Shown in pieces: positions 6,706 through 10,512 of a stretch of 10,512 nt of DNA (the stretch's first letter is position 1; every line of letters begins with the position of its first letter). The notes beneath the pieces were generated by a model. It saw only the letters and a program-made list of their open reading frames with translations, searched no databases and was not told the DNA's origin. Origin of the DNA: Anaerolineales bacterium (GTDB taxonomy: Bacteria; Chloroflexota; Anaerolineae; Promineifilales; Promineifilaceae); the NCBI GenBank assembly GCA_020432595.1, contig JAGQGA010000131.1:1-10512 (forward strand). The letters are read 5' to 3'. A program made the translations under genes and the position numbers.

Positions 6706-7803
6706 CTAGCGTGATAGCTGCCGCAGCAGCCGCTGGCTTGCCTCGGCATAGGGCTGGCTCTGCGCGGCCAGTGTTAAATATCGCTGGGCGGGTTTGAGGT
6801 TCTGCTGTTGGAAATGCAGGTACCCCAGGGTGAAATGAAGGGCAGGGAGTTGTAGCCCTGAGGCCACCACCTGTTCATAGCAGCGAATCGCCTCGGCGGG
6901 TAGCCCTCTTGTCTGGAAGTCAATACCTTGCCCCAGCAGCGCGTCTCGCTCCAGCTTGCTCATCTCCCCCGTTTCTTCGTCCGAATCCTCATCCCGAAAG
7001 ATTTCTTCTGCTAATTGCGTCTGCGCCAGATGCCGCGCCTGTTCTGTGGGGTCTTCGACCTTGGCTGGCTCGTGCTGGGCACGCCAATCGGCCGTTTGGG
7101 ATTCAAACACGGTTGCCATTTGGCGCAAAGCGGTGGCAATGGTGTCGGGTTTTTCCACAACGGCCGTTTCTTCTCCCACAGCCACTTCCTCTTCTTCCGG
7201 GGCAAATGCCTTCTCGCCGTGGATGATGAGCGAAACGGCCGTTCGTACATCCTGATTCCCCGGCTCTAGCCGCAGCGCCGCCCGACACATTTGCAAAGCT
7301 CGCTCTTGCTCGCCCTGCGTTTGCAAAATACGAGCAATTGCCAAATATTCCCGCACTGCCGCCCGCGTGTTGCCCTGCCGCTGAAACGTCATTGCCAGCC
7401 GCTTGTGTCCGCCCAGCAAATGGGGTTCCAGCCGCACCGCCCGCTCCCAGTTAGAAATAGCCTGATCCCATAACTGTCGCCGTAGTGCCAGTTCCCCGGC
7501 GGCCATATAGGTGCGGCCGGCTTCGCTCAACTGCCCCAGCCGTTCCTGAATGTCGGCCACCTTTTGCAAGTAGGCAATTTCCCCCCGCGAAAGTTGCACC
7601 GCCTGCTTGTAACATGTCAGTGCCCGATCAAGCCGCCGCAGCCCAATACATGCCTCGCCCACACCCGCATAAGCGGCAGCACTGCTTGGGTTGACCTGCA
7701 CCGCCCGGCCATAAGCAGCTAATGCTGCCGACCAATTCCCTTGTTCGCTATGAGTTGCCCCTTCTTGCAGGGCTTTTTCGTAAACAGCCTGCTCGTTTGC
7801 CAT
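6706..7803 (-). CDS. Tetratricopeptide repeat protein
   Basis: This 365-residue protein is built mostly of TPR helices, which usually mediate protein-protein contact. Repeats are visible from about residue 8 to 195 (for example GNWSAALAAYGRAVQVNP, LDRALTCYKQAVQL, LWDQAISNWERAVRLEP, GEQERALQMCRAALRLEP), and two more lie near the C-terminus (LPAEAIRCYEQVVA and LKPAQRYLTLAAQS). Between them is a long acidic linker (EEEEVAVGEE, DEDSDEETGE) that holds two copies of the iterated palindrome, read as TAV. No signal peptide or membrane segment is seen, so it is probably cytoplasmic. The frame extends to a GTG at 7827 without a ribosome site; GGAGG at 7812-7808 favours the second of two adjacent ATGs, at 7803. 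It is divergent from the response regulator, which suggests but does not prove a shared signalling role. Confidence 0.85.
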   Translation of the reverse strand: MANEQAVYEKALQEGATHSEQGNWSAALAAYGRAVQVNPSSAAAYAGVGEACIGLRRLDRALTCYKQAVQLSRGEIAYLQKVADIQERLGQLSEAGRTYMAAGELALRRQLWDQAISNWERAVRLEPHLLGGHKRLAMTFQRQGNTRAAVREYLAIARILQTQGEQERALQMCRAALRLEPGNQDVRTAVSLIIHGEKAFAPEEEEVAVGEETAVVEKPDTIATALRQMATVFESQTADWRAQHEPAKVEDPTEQARHLAQTQLAEEIFRDEDSDEETGEMSKLERDALLGQGIDFQTRGLPAEAIRCYEQVVASGLQLPALHFTLGYLHFQQQNLKPAQRYLTLAAQSQPYAEASQRLLRQLSR

Positions 7804-7807
7804 CATG

Positions 7808-7812
7808 CCTCC
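7808..7812 (-). promoter_or_regulatory. Shine-Dalgarno site that decides the TPR gene start
   Basis: The minus strand reads GGAGG, one base before the ATG at 7806 and four before the ATG at 7803. The spacing favours 7803 and argues against the upstream GTG at 7827. Confidence 0.55.
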
Positions 7813-7902
7813 ATGATAATCTACCACGGCGTTTCATACAAACCTGTTGTGCCACATTTCCCACTGGTTGACTGAACGGCCGTTTGCCAACCACCCAAAA
7901 CT

Positions 7903-7927
7903 TTACAAACCGTAAGCGGTTTTGTAA
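7903..7927. promoter_or_regulatory. Inverted repeat in the divergent intergenic region
   Basis: TTACAAACCG (7903-7912) and CGGTTTTGTAA (7917-7927) are complementary with one bulged base and enclose a 4-base centre. The dyad sits just ahead of the extended -10 of the response regulator gene, where an operator would lie. It could equally be an RNA hairpin in a leftward transcript. Confidence 0.35.
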
Positions 7928-7930
7928 CAT

Positions 7931-7939
7931 TGATATAGT
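7931..7939 (+). promoter_or_regulatory. Putative extended -10 of the response regulator gene
   Basis: TGATATAGT matches the extended -10 pattern (TGn followed by a TATAAT-like hexamer with one mismatch). Transcription would start near 7946, leaving a leader of about 59 bases. No convincing -35 is present. Confidence 0.35.
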
Positions 7940-7992
7940 ACTTTATTCCTATACAGGATTTTTAGACGTTGTAAGGAATTGTATTCACCAAC

Positions 7993-7998
7993 AGGGGG
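7993..7998 (+). promoter_or_regulatory. Shine-Dalgarno site that decides the response regulator start
   Basis: AGGGGG ends six bases before the GTG at 8005, a normal spacing. It directly abuts the alternative TTG at 7999, which makes that codon an unlikely start. Confidence 0.6.
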
Positions 7999-8004
7999 TT
8001 GGCT

Positions 8005-8406
8005 GTGACAATATTAGTTGTAGATGATGAACCATTGCTCCGCCGATTGCTCAGGTCTATGTTAGAAAGAGGAGGCTTCCAGGTTGACGAAGCACAAGAT
8101 GGCCTGGATGCGCTGGCAAAAATTCAAACCAAAGTCCCAGACTTGCTGATTGTAGATTACATGATGCCCAAAATGGATGGGCCAGACACGTGCCGCGCTG
8201 TGCGCTGCCACGAACAAGCCGCCCACGTTCCCGTCATCATGTTGAGTGCCCGCACTGATGATCGTTCAGCCCAGCACAGTCTGGATGCGGGAGCCACCCT
8301 ATGTCTCCAAAAACCATTAGGCTTTCGTGATCTGGTGGGAAGCGTCGAACGGCTGCTGCAGCACCGCGAGTTTGCCTCGGCAGCCCTGGCGATTTCCGCT
8401 GATTGA
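8005..8406 (+). CDS. Single-domain response regulator (CheY-like receiver)
   Basis: The 133-residue product is a lone receiver domain without an output domain. The acidic pocket is Asp7-Asp8 (VVDDE), the phospho-acceptor is Asp51 in LIVDYMMPKMDG, the switch residue is Ser81 in IMLSAR and the conserved lysine is Lys103 in LQKP. All catalytic residues are present, so it should be phosphorylated by a partner histidine kinase and act by protein contact, like CheY or Spo0F. The start is the GTG at 8005 on ribosome-site spacing; a TTG at 7999 in the same frame would add two residues. No kinase is adjacent. The truncated membrane protein at the left edge is a possible but distant candidate. The gene is divergent from the TPR gene and converges on ribF. 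Confidence 0.9.
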   Translation: MTILVVDDEPLLRRLLRSMLERGGFQVDEAQDGLDALAKIQTKVPDLLIVDYMMPKMDGPDTCRAVRCHEQAAHVPVIMLSARTDDRSAQHSLDAGATLCLQKPLGFRDLVGSVERLLQHREFASAALAISAD

Positions 8407-8447
8407 GAACGAACGCCACCCAACGCACGCAGGCATTGGGCAGTTGT

Positions 8448-9395
8448 CTACGCTTCTGGTGGGGCAACTGCCAAAATGCTGCGTGCTGTTTCCACATCTT
8501 GCTGAATTTGTGCCTGCAAGGCTTGCAGCGAGGGAAACTTCATCTCGCTGCGAATACGCTGGACAAACGTTAAACAAAGCTCTTTGTCATACAGGTCTCC
8601 CGAAAAATCGAGGAGATGGGCTTCGATACGCACGTGTTGCCCGCCGACTGTGGGGCGTAGCCCAATATTAACGGCCGTTTCCAACCGTTGTTCCCCCAAC
8701 CAGGCATAAGCCGCATACACCCCGTGGGCTGGCAGCAGTTGCTCATCCCAAACTGACAAGTTGGCCGTGGGAAACCCAATGGTGTGGCCGAGCTGATTGC
8801 CCCGTACCACCTGCCCGCAAAGGCGATACCGGTAGCCCAGGCAAGCTGCCGCTGCCGCCACATCCCCCGCCTCCAAAAAGTGACGGATACGCGTGCTGCT
8901 TACCGGTTTGCCTTCCCATTCCACCATATTGGCGACAAGCTCAACTGTATACCCTTTTTCCTGCCCTAATTGCTGTAAATAATCAACCGTTCCCTCACGC
9001 TGATAGCCCAAAGCAAAATTGCCGCCCCAAAGCTGCCGCATGTTCAGGTGCAAACACAGTTGCTCAATGAAATCAGTGGCGCGGGTCAGGCGAACCGTTT
9101 CATTGAATGGGTGGGTGATGATAAGGTCCACACCCAGTCGGCCGATCAGCGCCACGCGCTCATCCAGGGTGTTTAAATAATGCTGCCCGTTTAGCCCCAG
9201 CACCACGCGCTTGGGGTGAGGGAAAAAGGTAAGAACCGCTGCCCTTGCTGCATCGCCCCGGGCTTGCTGCACCAGCGAGCGAATGACGGCTTGGTGCCCC
9301 CGATGTACCCCATCAAAGGAGCCGATAGCCAGGTAGGTGGGCTGCTGGCCTGTTACATCTGCCAGATTTGTCACACGAAAATATGTTTGTGCCAT
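8448..9395 (-). CDS. ribF: Bifunctional riboflavin kinase / FAD synthetase
   Basis: RibF phosphorylates riboflavin to FMN and adenylates FMN to FAD. The 315 residues match the usual family length. The N-terminal nucleotidyltransferase domain has GSFDGVHRGH (25-34, with the HxGH signature), LTFFPHP near 55-61, GGNFALGYQREG near 124-135 and SSTRIR near 166. The C-terminal flavokinase domain has GFPTANL near 207, HGVYAAYAWL near 225, NIGLRPTVGG near 244 and EAHLLDF near 258. The common GxDF motif reads GGNF, a conservative change. One iterated palindrome (8670-8679) encodes ETAV just before NIGLRPT. The gene follows truB by 33 bases, a widespread pairing in bacteria, and likely shares its transcript. 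No strong ribosome site precedes the ATG. FMN made here would serve the diaphorase subunit among many other enzymes. Confidence 0.95.
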   Translation of the reverse strand: MAQTYFRVTNLADVTGQQPTYLAIGSFDGVHRGHQAVIRSLVQQARGDAARAAVLTFFPHPKRVVLGLNGQHYLNTLDERVALIGRLGVDLIITHPFNETVRLTRATDFIEQLCLHLNMRQLWGGNFALGYQREGTVDYLQQLGQEKGYTVELVANMVEWEGKPVSSTRIRHFLEAGDVAAAAACLGYRYRLCGQVVRGNQLGHTIGFPTANLSVWDEQLLPAHGVYAAYAWLGEQRLETAVNIGLRPTVGGQHVRIEAHLLDFSGDLYDKELCLTFVQRIRSEMKFPSLQALQAQIQQDVETARSILAVAPPEA

Positions 9396-9428
9396 AAAGA
9401 AAATTGTAACCGCTGCCTGGAACGTCGG

Positions 9429-10304
9429 CTAGGAATGCAGGATTTTATGTGGTTGCCAAATGTCGTCTTGCTGTTGAGCCACGCCAATAAAGGTGTCGTC
9501 TTCCGCATAGACCCGCACCAGGGGAGCCTGGGGCTGGTCTGGCTGGCAAACAAGCCGCTGCCCTTGCGCCAGCCGTTTGGCTTCGGCGTTGGGCAGGATG
9601 AGAGGTGGCAGGTGCAAAACGGCCGTTTCTGTCGCCAACAAATGGGTGGGCAAATTATCTGTTGTCAGGTCAGCGAGGGAAACGGCCGTTTCGATGGCAA
9701 ATGAGCCAACGGCCGTTCGTCGCAGTGCCACAATATGCCCACCGCACCCCAGCACCTCGCCTAAATCGTGCGCCAGGGTGCGAATATAGGTGCCAGATGA
9801 GCAGCGGATTTGCAGATCAATAAAGGGCAGTTCGCAGTGCAGCAGGGTCAATTCATGGATGGTAACGGGGCGTAACGGCCGTTCGACCTCAATCCCCTGC
9901 CGCGCCAGCTTGTAAAGCGGCTGCCCTTGCCGCTTGACGGCCGAAAACATCGGCGGGTACTGCTCGATGTCGCCGCGAAATTGTGCCAGGGCGTTGTCCA
10001 AATCGGTGGGTGTGAAGGTTAACGGCCGTTCGTCTACCACTACCCCATCTGCATCATAGCTATCCGTTGTTTGCCCCAGCCGCACCCGCGCCACATACGT
10101 TTTTGGCTGCCCCACCAAATATTCCACCAGCCGCGTTGCCCGCCCCAGGCAAACCAGCAGCACGCCCGTCGCCAGCGGATCCAACGTTCCCGCATGACCC
10201 ACCCGCCGCAGCCCTGCTACCCGCCGCACGCGCCCAACCACATCATGCGAACTCATCCCCGTCGCCTTATCAACGACTAAAATTCCTTCTATTTCACTGC
10301 CCAT
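9429..10304 (-). CDS. truB: tRNA pseudouridine(55) synthase TruB
   Basis: TruB converts U55 of the tRNA T-loop to pseudouridine. Counting from the ATG at 10304 the protein has 291 residues. It opens with the family's GILVVDKATGMSSHDVV and has the catalytic motif GHAGTLDPLATG with Asp42, then KTYVARVRLGQTTDSYDADG, PPMFSAVKRQGQPLYKLAR, and RCSSGTYIRTLAHDLG near residue 170. The C-terminal tail (PLVRVYAEDDTFIGVA) resembles the small TruB C-terminal or PUA-like module. A GTG at 10319 directly after the upstream stop codon (TGAGTG) is an alternative start adding five residues; typical TruB N-termini favour the ATG, but neither start has a strong ribosome site. Five copies of the iterated palindrome lie inside the gene, three in the segment between the catalytic core and the C-terminal module. 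It is followed by ribF. Confidence 0.95.
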   Translation of the reverse strand: MGSEIEGILVVDKATGMSSHDVVGRVRRVAGLRRVGHAGTLDPLATGVLLVCLGRATRLVEYLVGQPKTYVARVRLGQTTDSYDADGVVVDERPLTFTPTDLDNALAQFRGDIEQYPPMFSAVKRQGQPLYKLARQGIEVERPLRPVTIHELTLLHCELPFIDLQIRCSSGTYIRTLAHDLGEVLGCGGHIVALRRTAVGSFAIETAVSLADLTTDNLPTHLLATETAVLHLPPLILPNAEAKRLAQGQRLVCQPDQPQAPLVRVYAEDDTFIGVAQQQDDIWQPHKILHS

Positions 10305-10319
10305 CGGTTCAAATCTCAC

Positions 10320-10512
10320 TCAAGCGATTTCCAACACCTGCGCCGCCAGATCATAACGGCCAAATTGTGGAATAACGTAAACACCTTGCACCAGATCGCC
10401 CATGTTGGCCACAATCTCGCGGGCAATGATAACCCCTTCAACTTGCGGGTCGGTTGCTGCCTCCATACGCTGGCGCAGCGAAGCAGGAATCGCAATACCG
10501 GGGACTTCGTTG
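10320..10512 (-). CDS. C-terminal end of a probable bifunctional homocysteine S-methyltransferase / methylenetetrahydrofolate reductase (partial)
   Basis: The last 63 codons of a gene enter from the right edge and end with TGA at 10322-10320. The residues include NEVPGIAIPASLRQRM, then VEGVIIAREIVANM and QGVYVIPQFGRYDLAAQVLE. The NEVPG(I/V)-P--(I/L)--RM opening and the LVQGVY--P-FGRY ending match the tail of methylenetetrahydrofolate reductase modules, particularly those fused to homocysteine methyltransferase (YitJ type). Such enzymes reduce methylene-THF to methyl-THF and feed methionine synthesis. A stand-alone MetF is the main alternative, because the N-terminal part is not visible. The stop touches the alternative truB GTG, so the two genes are probably co-transcribed. 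Confidence 0.7.
   Translation of the reverse strand, partial: NEVPGIAIPASLRQRMEAATDPQVEGVIIAREIVANMGDLVQGVYVIPQFGRYDLAAQVLEIA

Larger units (their letters stand above)
1348..10030. repeat. Thirteen dispersed copies of the palindrome AACGGCCGTT
   Basis: Exact copies start at 1348, 4349, 5700, 6597, 7159, 7234, 7875, 8670, 9618, 9681, 9708, 9874 and 10021. Near copies, with the CGGCCG core intact and one arm altered, lie at about 700, 4438, 4649, 6055 and 7088. Several exact copies extend further, for example the 14-base palindrome GAAACGGCCGTTTC at 9679-9692. Copies occur within fdhA, fdhD, the diaphorase gene, the small ORF, the TPR gene, ribF, truB and the divergent intergenic gap at 7875. 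They are dispersed single sites, not a tandem array, and nothing between them is CRISPR-like. Confidence 0.9.

Noticed and set aside
8419..8440. Short inverted repeat CCCAACGC / GCATTGGG between the response regulator and ribF
   Set aside because: The 8-bp stem has one mismatch and no T-tract on either side, too weak to call a terminator.

Overview
The window is bacterial and moderately GC-rich, with compact, mostly minus-strand genes. The truncated membrane sensor at the left edge (a PPV leader followed by packed hydrophobic helices), the TPR/response-regulator pair and the overall gene style point to Chloroflexota, most likely an Anaerolineae/Ardenticatenia-type lineage. This is an inference from style; no rRNA or other phylogenetic marker lies in the window.

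Layout, left to right. 1-419 (minus): N-terminal part of a membrane protein, probably a sensor kinase, cut by the window edge. 420-600: a strong hairpin terminator and a -10 element. 601-6124 (minus): a four-gene formate dehydrogenase operon, transcribed as NuoE/NuoF-like diaphorase fusion, fdhD, 2Fe-2S/4Fe-4S electron-transfer subunit, then the molybdopterin catalytic subunit (Cys form). 6125-6543: non-coding, with the probable operon promoter. 6544-6699 (plus): a 51-residue hydrophobic small ORF. 6706-7803 (minus): TPR protein, divergent from a single-domain response regulator at 8005-8406 (plus). 8448-10304 (minus): ribF and truB, preceded at the right edge by the last 63 residues of what looks like a homocysteine methyltransferase/methylenetetrahydrofolate reductase.

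The fdh products fit a soluble NAD-linked formate dehydrogenase. Formate is oxidised at the Mo/W-bis-MGD site, electrons pass through Fe-S clusters in the small subunit, and the FMN/NADH-binding fusion reduces NAD+; FdhD activates the catalytic subunit. Compared with the FdsGBA scheme, the FdsG and FdsB equivalents are fused, the FdsA equivalent is split in two, and fdhD sits between structural genes. The small Fe-S subunit lacks the His-Cys cluster ligands normal for this family.

The most striking signal is not a gene. The 10-bp palindrome AACGGCCGTT occurs exactly 13 times, against about 0.01 expected by chance, and is read in different frames inside different genes. It behaves like a lineage-specific highly iterated palindrome, analogous to HIP1 of cyanobacteria. 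It is dense in the right third and sparse in the fdh operon. A 25-bp hairpin built from GGAGATT heptamers separates the last two fdh genes.
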